A program made the translations under genes and the position numbers. The notes under the pieces were generated by a model. It ran no database searches, was not told the DNA's origin, and saw only the letters and a list, made by a program, of their open reading frames with translations. A stretch of 64,000 nt of DNA from Bacteroidia bacterium (GTDB taxonomy: Bacteria; Bacteroidota; Bacteroidia; UKL13-3): the NCBI GenBank assembly GCA_021740845.1, contig JAIOYZ010000001.1, positions 83,246-147,245 on the forward strand, in the 5' to 3' direction. Positions within the stretch are counted from its first letter, which is position 1. Each line of letters begins with the position of its first letter. Below, piece after piece: positions 43,961-53,454 of the stretch.

Positions 43961-45121
43961 TTACTCTGTTTTAAACTCCGTTCTCCTCGTTCCTTTGTAA
44001 ATTTCAAACTTATGGTAACGGCATTCTAAAGCACCATTGTATAACATAATCTTTTTGGAAGGAGCCAATCCCGTTTTCTTCAATGCCTCAATATTGGATG
44101 AAATTACCCATACATCAAAACCATTAAATTCCTTCTTCATTTGGTCGCCCATCATTTTATAGAAAGCACCAATTTCTTCTATAGGCAAACGCTCGCCATA
44201 AGGTGGGTTTATTATCATTAAGCCGCCGCCATCTGGTCCCTTTACTTCTTCAAAGCGTTTGTTGCTTACTTTTATATCTTCGTCTAAACCCGCACGAGTT
44301 ATATTCTCTCTGCTAATTTCAATGGCTTTAAAGGTTTTGTCTGAACCAATAATATTTGCTTTGGATTCGCGCATAGCAGCAACTGCATCTTCCCTTACTT
44401 GAGAAAATATCATCTGGTCGAAATTCTTCCAACGCTCAAAACCAAATTGCGGACGATTTAAATTAGGCGGCATGTTTTTAGCAATCATGGCAGCTTCAAT
44501 CAATAAAGTTCCACTTCCGCACATGGGATCGTAGTAATTGCCTTCGCCATTCCAACCAGTAAGCATAATCATTCCTGCTGCGGTAACTTCGTTAATAGGA
44601 GCAAGGGTGCTATCGGTTCTATACCCTCTGCGGTGCAAAGATTCTGCAGAGCTATCTAATGAAACAGTAACCTCATCTTGGTTGATATGAATGTCTACAC
44701 TTAAATCTGGATGCGTTAAATCAATGCTGGGTCTAACTCCAAAACGTTCGCGGTATTGATCTACAATAGCGTCCTTACATTTCAACGAAACATATTGCGA
44801 ATGGTTAAACAACTCGCTTTTTAAACTGGTACGAATCACCAATCTTCCTTCTTTATCGAGGTATTGGTTCCAGTTTATTTTCTTAATTCCATCGTATAAT
44901 TGGTCTTCGTTACGTGCCTTAAATTTATTGATAGGCAACAAAACTTTAAGAGCTGTCCTCAAGCACAAATTGGCTCGGTACATCAAGGCCAAATCGCCTT
45001 CAAAACTAACTGCTCTATTATGCGCTTCAATCTTTTCTGCGCCCAATACTCGTAACTCTTCTACTAATAATTGTTCTAACCCAAACTGGGTTTTAGCCAC
45101 CATGGCAAATGTTGATTCCAA
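43961..45121 (-). CDS. THUMP-domain RNA guanine methyltransferase (RlmK/L N-half family)
   Basis: 386 residues. The N-terminal ferredoxin-like/THUMP region (about 1-155) is followed by a class I methyltransferase with SAM-binding YYDPMCGSGTLLIEAAM (about 197-213) and catalytic NPPYGERLP (about 303-311). It corresponds to the COG0116 family that makes m2G2445 in 23S rRNA in E. coli (RlmL). It lacks the C-terminal RlmK half. The role is rRNA modification in the cytoplasm. A mosaic repeat cassette abuts its stop. Confidence 0.88.
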   Translation of the reverse strand: MESTFAMVAKTQFGLEQLLVEELRVLGAEKIEAHNRAVSFEGDLALMYRANLCLRTALKVLLPINKFKARNEDQLYDGIKKINWNQYLDKEGRLVIRTSLKSELFNHSQYVSLKCKDAIVDQYRERFGVRPSIDLTHPDLSVDIHINQDEVTVSLDSSAESLHRRGYRTDSTLAPINEVTAAGMIMLTGWNGEGNYYDPMCGSGTLLIEAAMIAKNMPPNLNRPQFGFERWKNFDQMIFSQVREDAVAAMRESKANIIGSDKTFKAIEISRENITRAGLDEDIKVSNKRFEEVKGPDGGGLMIINPPYGERLPIEEIGAFYKMMGDQMKKEFNGFDVWVISSNIEALKKTGLAPSKKIMLYNGALECRYHKFEIYKGTRRTEFKTE

Positions 45122-45234
45122 TTCAAAAATATTTAGGCCCCAAAGGTAGCCGAATTATCTGAATCCCAATAAATCGGTTTTTAGCTGAGATTCCTAGGGG
45201 ATATAGGGTGAAACTCATTTGAGATATTTTCTAG

Positions 45235-45292
45235 TTTTGGTTCAAACCAAATAGAGCTAGGTTCAATGCAAATGAGTATGTTTGAACCGAAA
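45235..45292. repeat. Dyad plus half-dyad in a divergent gap
   Basis: A perfect dyad TTTTGGTTCAAACCAAAT (core 45239-45248) is followed by GTTTGAACCGAAAT near 45280. The second site overlaps TATGTTTG (45277-45284), which matches the -7 consensus for the plus-strand gene at 45302. No matching TTG is at the -33 position. It is the last dyad before a 13.3-kb interval without any. Confidence 0.5.
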
Positions 45293-45301
45293 TAAATTCC
45301 C

Positions 45302-45988
45302 ATGCGTTACAAACTACTTATTGTACTTCTTCTCATAGCATTTAAAGGTATTTCTTGCAAATGTGCCTGGACCAGCATTGAAGAAAATTATGCCAAATCG
45401 TCTTTGATATTTTATGGAAAACATATTGGTTCCATCCAAAATTCTTTCATTCATAATTTAAATGGAAAGCCCGTAATATTTGATCAATTTGAGGTATTGC
45501 GTTTTTATAAAGGCATGTCGAATAGCGTTTTGAAACAACAATTGGATGCCTCTGCTTCCGCACCTTACATTATTTCTATCCGCCAAAATTGCCAAGAAAC
45601 TTCTTGTGGCTTCTGCTTTGATTCGGCGCATTATTATTTGGTGTATGCCAATCCTGTTCCGGGTAGTATGTTTATGGAACCCGCTATTTGCTCTCGCAGC
45701 AAGGAAATTGAGCAACATCAATTTATGGTGCCCAGTGCTCCAGATCCAGATGCTGGTAAGGATGAATCCCGCGAACTTATACGTTTGGCTCAAAACGATA
45801 CTCTTGCAAAAGATTTTCCCAATAGCTACCAAGCTTGGGTAGAAAGCCTAAAATTACAAGAGGAAACCAAAATTGGTTTGCAAAAGCAACTTAAGAAAAA
45901 AGGCAGCATGACCATCATTCTTTCCACCACAACTCTTATTCTTTTAATTTATGTTTTGTTGGATTGGTTCAAAAAAAGGAAAGCCTAA
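45302..45988 (+). CDS. Secreted NTR/TIMP-like protein with C-terminal membrane anchor
   Basis: 228 residues. The signal peptide ends at GISC. The mature start CKCAWTSIEENYAKSSLIFYG has the C-x-C and the following strand typical of NTR (netrin/TIMP-like) domains in bacteria. More cysteines (NCQETSCGFC, ICS) are placed as in that fold. A hydrophobic anchor (MTIILSTTTLILLIYVLLDW) lies near the C-terminus, followed by KKRK. Probably a periplasm-facing membrane protein. Function unknown. Confidence 0.7.
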   Translation: MRYKLLIVLLLIAFKGISCKCAWTSIEENYAKSSLIFYGKHIGSIQNSFIHNLNGKPVIFDQFEVLRFYKGMSNSVLKQQLDASASAPYIISIRQNCQETSCGFCFDSAHYYLVYANPVPGSMFMEPAICSRSKEIEQHQFMVPSAPDPDAGKDESRELIRLAQNDTLAKDFPNSYQAWVESLKLQEETKIGLQKQLKKKGSMTIILSTTTLILLIYVLLDWFKKRKA

Positions 45989-46182
45989 ATATTTGTAAGG
46001 TTTATTTCCACTACCCAAAATTCAAACCTCATAACCTAAACCTCATTAGCTCAATTATAATAAATGCTGATAAACAGGGCATGAAAACCTTACAAAATTA
46101 GCAAATATGCCTGGCGATCGCTCTATTTTAGCCAAAATTGAAGAAGTAATATTAGGATAAGAATAAGCAATATTTTAATTGG

Positions 46183-49161
46183 CTAATAGTATTCTTTGAT
46201 GTAGTCATATGCTCTATTAAATAAATCTTCGTCTTTGATTTGATACTTTGTCCAAAGTACTTTTCTTAATTCACGTTTTACTTCTCTTTCTCCAACTGCT
46301 GAATTTTGCCAGCCATCAAAGCGAACCACTCTTACAATTTCATCAATATCATTTACAATCCGTTCTACAATTGCAGGAGTAGTATCAGTTTTTAGTTCGA
46401 GGAATAGTTCGGTAAGAGCTGTTTTTGCACTTTTTTGTATTTCCTGAGTTTCGGTTTGTTTTTCAGCTTGCAAGGTTTCTTTGGCTATTTGACAAAGTTC
46501 TTTGATGAATTCAATGGAGTTTATCAATCCTTTTTCGGCCTTATCCCTAATGGCTTCTAAACGCTCACTCAATCTTTTAAAAACAACATTGTTACCATGT
46601 TTAAGAAGCCTGCTGATTAATAATTTCAAAACTTTTTCAGCCTGACGGGGATCCTTTTTATTCATTAAATCATCAATCACTTCTGCTCCAAGAATAATTT
46701 CTTCCATATTGTGATTGATTCCTGAAACATGGATATGCTCATGAATGAGCGCTGTGGTTTGGGCACCTAAGGCATGCCATAAAAGTCTACCGTTGTCGTC
46801 TGATGCTGGTTTTACTGATGTGTAAATTTGCGATAACCATTTATAATCTTTTTCAAACTGATTTAAAATCAGGTCTGGTGACAGTGCCTCCCATAACTTT
46901 GTGAGACTACTAAAATCTTTTGCAAATGCATCTCGTTTCACATTTGTATTTATACAATCTTGAGCAGCTTGTAAACCTTCAAAGCCAAAAATACTTCGAT
47001 CAACTCCTTCAAAATGGGCCAGACATTTTTCCATCCATTCAGGCAACTGTTCCAACAATTCATGGAGATTGGTGATAACTAATTTTACAGATTCTTCATC
47101 AAATGCTAGTGCTTTAGCTGTATCATCAAAAACACCAAAATAATCAACAATTCTCCCAAAGGTTTTATTTGGGAAAAGCCGATTTGTTCGGCATATCGCT
47201 TGCAATAATGTATGATCCTTCAGAGATTTGTCAAGATACATAGTTTGCAAAATAGGCGCATCAAAGCCGGTTAGAAGTTTTGCCGTTACTATTAAAAATT
47301 TCAAAGGAGAATCAGCATCATTGTATTTTTCAACAATTTTTTCCTGCTTGTCCTTGTCCATTGCCCATTTTTGTTTAAACTCAAAATCATCATTAGCAGA
47401 AGTGCTCATAACTACTTCACTTGCTTCTGGATTTAATAAATTGTCTAATTCTTCTTTATATTGAACACATGCACCCCGGTCGGGAGTTACAATCATGGCC
47501 TTTAATCCTTCTGGTTCTACACGTAATTTAAAATGTTCAACGATATCTTCAGCTATGGTTTTGACTCTCTCGGGTGACTTTAAAAATACTGCCATGTTTG
47601 CAGCTTTCTGACTAAGTTTATTTCGGTCTTCCTCACTTAAATCATTCGCCATTTCCCTAAATGCAATATCCAAACTTTCTTTATCAATGTGGTAATTTGG
47701 CAAGCGAGGTTCAAAATGAAGTGGTAAGGTCGCGTTATCTCTAATACTTTCCTGAAAAGTATAACGGCTTAAATAACCGCCACTATCTTGTTCGGCCCCA
47801 AATGCCCAGAAGGTATTTTTATCCGCCTTATTTATTGGTGTTCCTGTTAAACCAAACAAAAATGCATTTGGTAAAGCATTTCGCATGGTTCTTCCTAAAT
47901 CGCCTTCTTGTGTTCTGTGTGCTTCATCCACCAATAAAATAATATTTTCTCTTTCATTCATATTAGGTTTTGCATTTCTAAACTTGTGCATCATCGTAAT
48001 AATGATTTTTCGAGTGTCTTGTTCTAATAGTTCATGAAGGTCACTAATGCTATCGGTAGTTAAGGTATTTGGTATTTCAGCCCCGTTAAATGTTGCTGTA
48101 ATCTGTGTGTCTAAGTCGGTTCTATCAACTACAACTATAACAGTAGGGTTTTGAAGATCTTGTTGTTTTCTTAATTTTTGGGCAGCAAATAACATAAGGT
48201 TTGATTTGCCTGAACCTTGAAAATGCCAGATTAGTCCTTTTTTTATTTTACCGTCTTTTACCCTTTCAACAATAGCGTTAGCACCTTCATATTGTTGATA
48301 TCGGCATACTACTTTTATTTTTTTCTTTTTACTATTTGTAGCATAGATGGTAAAATATTGTAAAATATCTAGCAGGGTTGATGGTTTTAGCAAATGTGTC
48401 ATTTGATTGGCCACATCTTGAAGACCTATAAAATGGCTTAATTCATCTTTATCATCTTCTATTCGCCAAGGTGCCCAGAGCTCAATTGGTGTTCGTACAC
48501 CTCCAATAAATATTTCTTTACCTTCAGTAGCAAATGAAAATACATTGGGTACAAACAATTGCGGAACAGAATTTTCATAAATCGAATTGATGTCATGGGC
48601 TCCATCCAACCAGCTTACAGCTGGTCTAACCGGTGTTTTGGCTTCCCCAACAACCAGTGGAATTCCATTAACGAACATTACAATGTCTGGGATTTTGGTT
48701 TCCCGGCTTCTTATTTTAAACTGATTGCAAAGGACATAACTGTTGTTTTTTAGGTCTTCAAAATCAATCAATTTAATTGCAACATGGTCATGATTTTTAC
48801 CAATTGGTAAAGTTACTTCATTACGTAACCACCTAGCAAATTCTTCATTGGCTCTAACCAGTCCAACATTATTTACTGCAATTAGTATTGCCCTCAGTTT
48901 ATGGATAACTTCATCAGCTTTATCAGGTTGAGCATCAATATCAGGGTTAAGTCTGCACAGGGCTTCCTTTAAATCCTTTTCAACAAATACTTCTGCAATA
49001 TCTCTCTTCAATAGTTCAGCCTGAACAAATTTCCATTTAACTGGATCTCCATATTCCACAGGATCCTCATTCACCATATTACCTTTAATGGCATTCAGGT
49101 TAATACCAGTCAAATGGTGAATGATAAAATGTTCTACGGTATTTTGTTCGTTGAATGACAT
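46183..49161 (-). CDS. hsdR: Type I restriction enzyme R subunit
   Basis: 992 residues. The N-terminal nuclease domain has IPDIV...VVGEAKTP (about 158-178, the D...ExK triad of PD-(D/E)XK enzymes). The SF2 translocase follows, with Walker A FQGSGKS (near 318), DEAH as VDEAHRT (near 409), and motif III GLTGTPI. The C-terminal helical part is HsdR_C-like. It translocates DNA and cuts unmodified sites as part of HsdR2M2S. It starts 0 bp after the preceding small nuclease-like gene and is last in the seven-gene operon. No dyad is present in or near it. Confidence 0.95.
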   Translation of the reverse strand: MSFNEQNTVEHFIIHHLTGINLNAIKGNMVNEDPVEYGDPVKWKFVQAELLKRDIAEVFVEKDLKEALCRLNPDIDAQPDKADEVIHKLRAILIAVNNVGLVRANEEFARWLRNEVTLPIGKNHDHVAIKLIDFEDLKNNSYVLCNQFKIRSRETKIPDIVMFVNGIPLVVGEAKTPVRPAVSWLDGAHDINSIYENSVPQLFVPNVFSFATEGKEIFIGGVRTPIELWAPWRIEDDKDELSHFIGLQDVANQMTHLLKPSTLLDILQYFTIYATNSKKKKIKVVCRYQQYEGANAIVERVKDGKIKKGLIWHFQGSGKSNLMLFAAQKLRKQQDLQNPTVIVVVDRTDLDTQITATFNGAEIPNTLTTDSISDLHELLEQDTRKIIITMMHKFRNAKPNMNERENIILLVDEAHRTQEGDLGRTMRNALPNAFLFGLTGTPINKADKNTFWAFGAEQDSGGYLSRYTFQESIRDNATLPLHFEPRLPNYHIDKESLDIAFREMANDLSEEDRNKLSQKAANMAVFLKSPERVKTIAEDIVEHFKLRVEPEGLKAMIVTPDRGACVQYKEELDNLLNPEASEVVMSTSANDDFEFKQKWAMDKDKQEKIVEKYNDADSPLKFLIVTAKLLTGFDAPILQTMYLDKSLKDHTLLQAICRTNRLFPNKTFGRIVDYFGVFDDTAKALAFDEESVKLVITNLHELLEQLPEWMEKCLAHFEGVDRSIFGFEGLQAAQDCINTNVKRDAFAKDFSSLTKLWEALSPDLILNQFEKDYKWLSQIYTSVKPASDDNGRLLWHALGAQTTALIHEHIHVSGINHNMEEIILGAEVIDDLMNKKDPRQAEKVLKLLISRLLKHGNNVVFKRLSERLEAIRDKAEKGLINSIEFIKELCQIAKETLQAEKQTETQEIQKSAKTALTELFLELKTDTTPAIVERIVNDIDEIVRVVRFDGWQNSAVGEREVKRELRKVLWTKYQIKDEDLFNRAYDYIKEYY

Positions 49162-49665
49162 TTATTCAATAATGATTTCAGCCTCAAACTGAATTCTCAT
49201 TTTATACTTGGAATTGAAATATTGACGTTGTTCAACGTTTGAGTCATAAAAAGAAGGAAACTGATGTTTTCTATTGGCAACTATTGCTTTTCTTTTTTTA
49301 AAACTATAATAGTGATTAGGAATTTCATCTATGATTATCTTGGCAATATTTTCAATCTGATCCAAGCCTTCTGCCTGCCATGTATCTCTTTTGTTCTTAA
49401 GTTCAATTAACAAAAGTGTCGAATCATAGGTAAGCATGCAATCACAACGGCTATCCATTTCACCATTTTCTCTCAATACATCAATACAATAGTCAATTGC
49501 TGTAAACAAAACACTTTTGCCACTATTGTTCTCAACGGTTGCATTCCAAGTATTCTCTTCTGTTAGTTTTATTTTTGTAGGCGTTTTATCCTCTGCATCA
49601 AATAATCCAAACTTTTTTTCTTTTGTTTCTATTTGACAGGTAGCCTTAAAAAAATCTACACTCAT
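49162..49665 (-). CDS. Small PD-(D/E)XK-like nuclease protein, restriction-island accessory
   Basis: 167 residues. The segment CDCMLTYDSTLLLIELKNKR (74-93) gives Asp75, then Glu88-Leu-Lys90, i.e. the D-x12-ExK core of PD-(D/E)XK nucleases. A helix with Gln103 follows, as often in that fold. The start overlaps the ATPase gene by 4 bp (ATGA), and its stop directly abuts the hsdR start. The coupling suggests the ATPase and this protein work together, similar in concept to two-gene ATPase-nuclease defence pairs. The family is not recognised. Confidence 0.7.
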   Translation of the reverse strand: MSVDFFKATCQIETKEKKFGLFDAEDKTPTKIKLTEENTWNATVENNSGKSVLFTAIDYCIDVLRENGEMDSRCDCMLTYDSTLLLIELKNKRDTWQAEGLDQIENIAKIIIDEIPNHYYSFKKRKAIVANRKHQFPSFYDSNVEQRQYFNSKYKMRIQFEAEIIIE

Positions 49666-50915
49666 AGTTCTTCTTCAATTTCTAATAATAAATCAAATAA
49701 TTCATTTCCTTCACGAAGAGACCTATTTAGGTAATTTTTATCAGAAGGAATACCTTCAAACTCTCCAAGTTTTCTTATTGTACCATTTGATTCGTTTAAT
49801 TCATAAATAACCAATTCTTCAGGATTAATTGTTGAAACAATTGGTACAATTTCATTTAGTTTATCTTTTAATTCCTTTGATTTTACTTTCTCTTTTAAGT
49901 CATCAGCCTTCACAGCCAATGAAATATAAGTTATCAAATACGGACTATGTGTAGTAATTACCAATTTGTTTTCTTTATCCGAGTTATTGAATTCCATTAA
50001 ACTTTCCAACACATGTTTCTGTGAACTTGGAAATAAATTCTGCTCTGGTTCTTCCACTATATTAACAAAATGCCGGCAAAAAAACCTGCTGTTTACCTTG
50101 CTAATTTTTACTTTACTTTCAGATTCCGAAATACCATGCAAATGCAATAACTTCAAATCTCGTTCCCTGCGAATAATTTGATCTGTACTCAACGTTTGTA
50201 ATAGTTTTTTTTCGTCCTGATGAATAAAGTTCAAAATATTTTTAGAAACCCAATACAGGGGTACAACAGAATGAAATCCACTTGCGGCACTAGAAAGTTT
50301 AAGTGGTTTATCACCAACAGTTAGGATTGTTTCATCTTTGTCTTCATCGTAACGAATTTTAGCACTATTTATAGGTAGGGGAAGCGATTTTCCAGCGCTA
50401 TTTAATTGTGCTCGTCTGTATTCCACAGCAAAAGTTGACAAACTGCCAGCTAATAGATTAGAAATTTTATTTGTGTCCTTAATTGCCGATAAAAAATTTC
50501 GTTCAGCAGGAACATACATAATCTTTGGCAAATTAATAGTTGCCCGGCTATGCTTTTTTCCAGCAATAGAGCGATTGCCTTGTACACTTGGTGCTTGTAA
50601 ACTTATAGTGTAATATAATCCTTTATATTCAAGAACAGAATCTGTATGAAAATAGTCCTCCATTCGATGATAAGCAAGCATTTCAACAAAATCGCTTGCA
50701 GAAATATTGGCATTAACATCACCCCTAATCATTGCCTTTTCAAGCCACATAAATGTTGAAATTAATTTTGCAACTGTGCTTTTTCCACTTCCTTGATTAC
50801 CAATAAGCACAGTGACCTTTTTAATATCAATCCATTCATTTATTGTTCCATCTGAAAGTGTTTCAACAAAACCTTCCTTAATTGGGCCGAAATTTTTTAT
50901 CCTTATTTTGCTCAT
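49662..50915 (-). CDS. ABC/AAA-type ATPase (RecF/SMC-like), restriction-island accessory
   Basis: 417 residues. Walker A is GNQGSGKST (about 39-47), the signature-like segment LSSAASG (about 207-213), Walker B NIVEEPEQNLFP (about 288-299), and the switch His in ITTHSPY (about 324-330). The N-terminus KIRIKNFGPIKEG is the usual beta start of this class. It resembles the OLD/RloA/PtuA-like ATPases found in defence islands. There is no fused TOPRIM domain, so its effector is probably the overlapping small nuclease-like protein. RloA-type ORFs linked to hsd genes are known in Campylobacter; orthology is not established here. Confidence 0.85.
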   Translation of the reverse strand: MSKIRIKNFGPIKEGFVETLSDGTINEWIDIKKVTVLIGNQGSGKSTVAKLISTFMWLEKAMIRGDVNANISASDFVEMLAYHRMEDYFHTDSVLEYKGLYYTISLQAPSVQGNRSIAGKKHSRATINLPKIMYVPAERNFLSAIKDTNKISNLLAGSLSTFAVEYRRAQLNSAGKSLPLPINSAKIRYDEDKDETILTVGDKPLKLSSAASGFHSVVPLYWVSKNILNFIHQDEKKLLQTLSTDQIIRRERDLKLLHLHGISESESKVKISKVNSRFFCRHFVNIVEEPEQNLFPSSQKHVLESLMEFNNSDKENKLVITTHSPYLITYISLAVKADDLKEKVKSKELKDKLNEIVPIVSTINPEELVIYELNESNGTIRKLGEFEGIPSDKNYLNRSLREGNELFDLLLEIEEEL

Positions 50916-50939
50916 TATTTTATTATTCCTATATCAAAA

Positions 50940-51395
50940 TTAATTATTATTCAGATAGATATCTAAATACTTGAAAGTGTTTTTAAACTCATCATAATTT
51001 TCGCGGACATATTTGTTAGAGATATAAACAGTTTTTCCGTTTCCAGCTATTTTGTGTTCTGTGCTTTCCTTAAGTTTTTCAGAGGGTACAATCCAAAAAT
51101 CTGCTGAAGTTGTTAAAAATTCTATGTTTCCATTAAAACAAATAAACGCGTAAAACAAATTTGGTTCAATTGGCAGTTTTCCTGAATTACCAATCAACCA
51201 ATCGTTTCTCTTATTTACTCCCTTTACTTCAACCACACAAATAGCTCCATTATCAGTTTTTACAATAATGTCTACACCTTTTTTATTTCCAAGTGACAGG
51301 TATGCATCTTTGCCCGCTCTGCATAGCAAACTCATCATCAAATATTCTGATGCTAGGTTTGTATTATAATTAGTTTCTGCGCTTTTCTCTACCAT
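50940..51395 (-). CDS. Small PD-(D/E)XK-like protein, restriction-island accessory
   Basis: 151 residues. NLASEYLMMSLLCRAGKDAY (13-32) is the first helix with Glu17. LGNKKGVDIIV supplies Asp42, and CVVEVKGVNKRNDW supplies Glu56-x-Lys58. Together they match the E...D...ExK pattern of PD-(D/E)XK proteins of the Holliday-junction-resolvase/DUF4365-like type. It lies 11 bp after the GHKL ATPase gene and 24 bp before the ABC-type ATPase gene. It may be the nuclease partner of either. Confidence 0.7.
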   Translation of the reverse strand: MVEKSAETNYNTNLASEYLMMSLLCRAGKDAYLSLGNKKGVDIIVKTDNGAICVVEVKGVNKRNDWLIGNSGKLPIEPNLFYAFICFNGNIEFLTTSADFWIVPSEKLKESTEHKIAGNGKTVYISNKYVRENYDEFKNTFKYLDIYLNNN

Positions 51396-51406
51396 AAATA
51401 TTCAAA

Positions 51407-53440
51407 TTAAATTCCAAGTTTATGAAAAAGTATTTTGTTTCTTTTTTTAGCATTGTCCTTTACTTGGTCAAATGTCATTATTTCAATCATACATTTAATA
51501 TTTTTATTAAAACCATAATAGCCAAGTCCATCTTGAGTCTTATCTAAATTTGCATCTTCAGCAAATTGGTCAATTTTATAATTAACATCACAAACTAGAT
51601 AAATATAAAACCAAGTATTATCATTAGTTGGATATTTACGACCATTCAATAACATCTGTTTACCGTCTCTAATTTTTCGAACATAATTATATAACTGAGT
51701 AATTGGATTATCATTTTCAGGGTCATACTGCCCTCGCATAGGCCTTTTAAACTCAACTAAAACTATCGAATTGAAGGAAGAACCTTCACCTTCAACAAAT
51801 GAAATTGGATTGTTAAAAATTAATAAATCAGGCCTATCTATGCTATCTGTTTCTAATCCCTCAATTGTGTTTAATGGTTTATCAGAAGAAAGAAATGTGT
51901 GAAAACTAAGCCTTTCATCTAAAAGCCAAAGATTTTGGTCTTCAAATGAAATTTCCCCTGAATTTTTCTTAGTTGGAAAAATAATATCATGCACAGTTTT
52001 TTCTAATTCATACTTGCCTTTTTCATTTAAAGCCAATGACTGCTCAAAAAGCTCAATTATATATTTTCGGTGAACCACATATTGCGCAAGTTTCGATTTA
52101 TTTATTTCAGAAAGCGTATTTATTACGTTCAAATATTTTTCTCTAATTGCATCTATTCCATCTACAGTTAAATATTGATCATATAATAATTCATTTACAT
52201 TTTTTCTCGATTCAAAATCAATATCTTGATATAACTTATAAAGTTTTAAATCCAATTCTTGGTCAGTTGTATTTTCTGTAACTACAATAGAATCTAGTAA
52301 CTCAGGATACTTATTTAAAATTAAGTATTGGGGCGCATCTTCGGCAACATAGTTGTTTATCCTTTTATATTTCTTCTCTTTATACTTGCTTACCACACTT
52401 TCAAATTGCAACCTTAATATTGGCTCAAGTTTGGCAAGTATTAAATTTTCATCTATAAGTAAATCATCAAAAAGTTTTTTCTTGCTAAATTTTATTTCTG
52501 TTCTTTCATCATTGGTGTTTTTATCTAAATACTCAGACTCAATATAGCCAACAATTAAGAAATACTTGCCCATTTCTTCATCATAAATTTTACCTTGTAT
52601 GTCAGGAAAAACTTTTGAAATTGGAAAACTTTCAACCTCTCTATGATTGGAACAATATGACAACTTATGATTCGTAAATTCGTCATGTTCAAACCACTTT
52701 AAAATCCTTAATGTAAAATTGTGTTCATTAACTGTGAATTTGTCCTTGAAGATTTTACCAGAAGTTAGGTTTTCAAATTTCTTATTTAAATTGATGGTAT
52801 GAGAGTCATCTTTTAGGGTGAATTTTATGTCTTTATTATTAAGAAAGTATATTAAACAATGTTCAATAATTCTATTTGCTATAGTTTCTGGTTTCTTTGG
52901 GCATTTACTTTTATAAGGCTCTTTGAATCCAATTAAATCAACCTTGGTAAATCTTTTTATCTTTTTGTCACTAGGAATACAATCTGATTGTTCAATTCCG
53001 TTTTCTTTTGCTAAAGTAAACTTAAATGTTCTTTTAAACGCATTATCTTCTTCAATAAATATACTTTCAATTCTTGCATTTGAAAAAGCTTTGAGCCATA
53101 AAAATCTTCCTAAGCCTTTTCCCCCTCTTAATGCTTTATGTGTAGAAAATGCTCTTTTAAAGGATGAATAGTTTATTTCATCAAATCCTAAACCATTATC
53201 AGTTATAGTAAACCCATTAATATACGGCAAACTATCATCCTCCTCTCCAAGATTTAAATTATTGTCTCTTTTTATTGTTATGGTAATTTGACCATCAACT
53301 ATTTTAGCGTCTTCAATTGCATGAATTGAATTTACTATTGCTTCCATTAATGGAAGCAGCATATTCCTTTCTGCAAGGTCCAAGCTATTAACACGACCTG
53401 CTAAGTCTATTCCTATTATTTCGGCTGAAGGTTTTTCCAT
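51407..53440 (-). CDS. GHKL (Hsp90/MutL-type) ATPase with C-terminal nuclease-like domain
   Basis: 677 residues. The Bergerat ATP-binding fold has N-box Glu33/Asn37 (LPLMEAIVNSIHAIED), G1 DNGLGF (81-86) and G2 GGKGLGRF (106-113). A long middle region (about 190-500) is not recognised. Near 543-564 DLLIFNN and VLVEFKRP give a D...ExK pattern, followed by a helix with QLYNYVRKI, so a PD-(D/E)XK-like domain at the C-terminus is likely. It lies between hsdS (14 bp) and a small nuclease gene (11 bp). ATP-dependent sensing or clamping on DNA is plausible from the fold but unproven. Confidence 0.8.
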   Translation of the reverse strand: MEKPSAEIIGIDLAGRVNSLDLAERNMLLPLMEAIVNSIHAIEDAKIVDGQITITIKRDNNLNLGEEDDSLPYINGFTITDNGLGFDEINYSSFKRAFSTHKALRGGKGLGRFLWLKAFSNARIESIFIEEDNAFKRTFKFTLAKENGIEQSDCIPSDKKIKRFTKVDLIGFKEPYKSKCPKKPETIANRIIEHCLIYFLNNKDIKFTLKDDSHTINLNKKFENLTSGKIFKDKFTVNEHNFTLRILKWFEHDEFTNHKLSYCSNHREVESFPISKVFPDIQGKIYDEEMGKYFLIVGYIESEYLDKNTNDERTEIKFSKKKLFDDLLIDENLILAKLEPILRLQFESVVSKYKEKKYKRINNYVAEDAPQYLILNKYPELLDSIVVTENTTDQELDLKLYKLYQDIDFESRKNVNELLYDQYLTVDGIDAIREKYLNVINTLSEINKSKLAQYVVHRKYIIELFEQSLALNEKGKYELEKTVHDIIFPTKKNSGEISFEDQNLWLLDERLSFHTFLSSDKPLNTIEGLETDSIDRPDLLIFNNPISFVEGEGSSFNSIVLVEFKRPMRGQYDPENDNPITQLYNYVRKIRDGKQMLLNGRKYPTNDNTWFYIYLVCDVNYKIDQFAEDANLDKTQDGLGYYGFNKNIKCMIEIMTFDQVKDNAKKRNKILFHKLGI

Positions 53441-53454
53441 GGCTTATTTAAAAG

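Noticed and set aside
46107..46160. Plus-strand mini-frame MPGDRSILAKIEEVILG between the NTR-like gene and hsdR
   Set aside because: Seventeen codons without a family match; it could be a remnant but cannot be supported.
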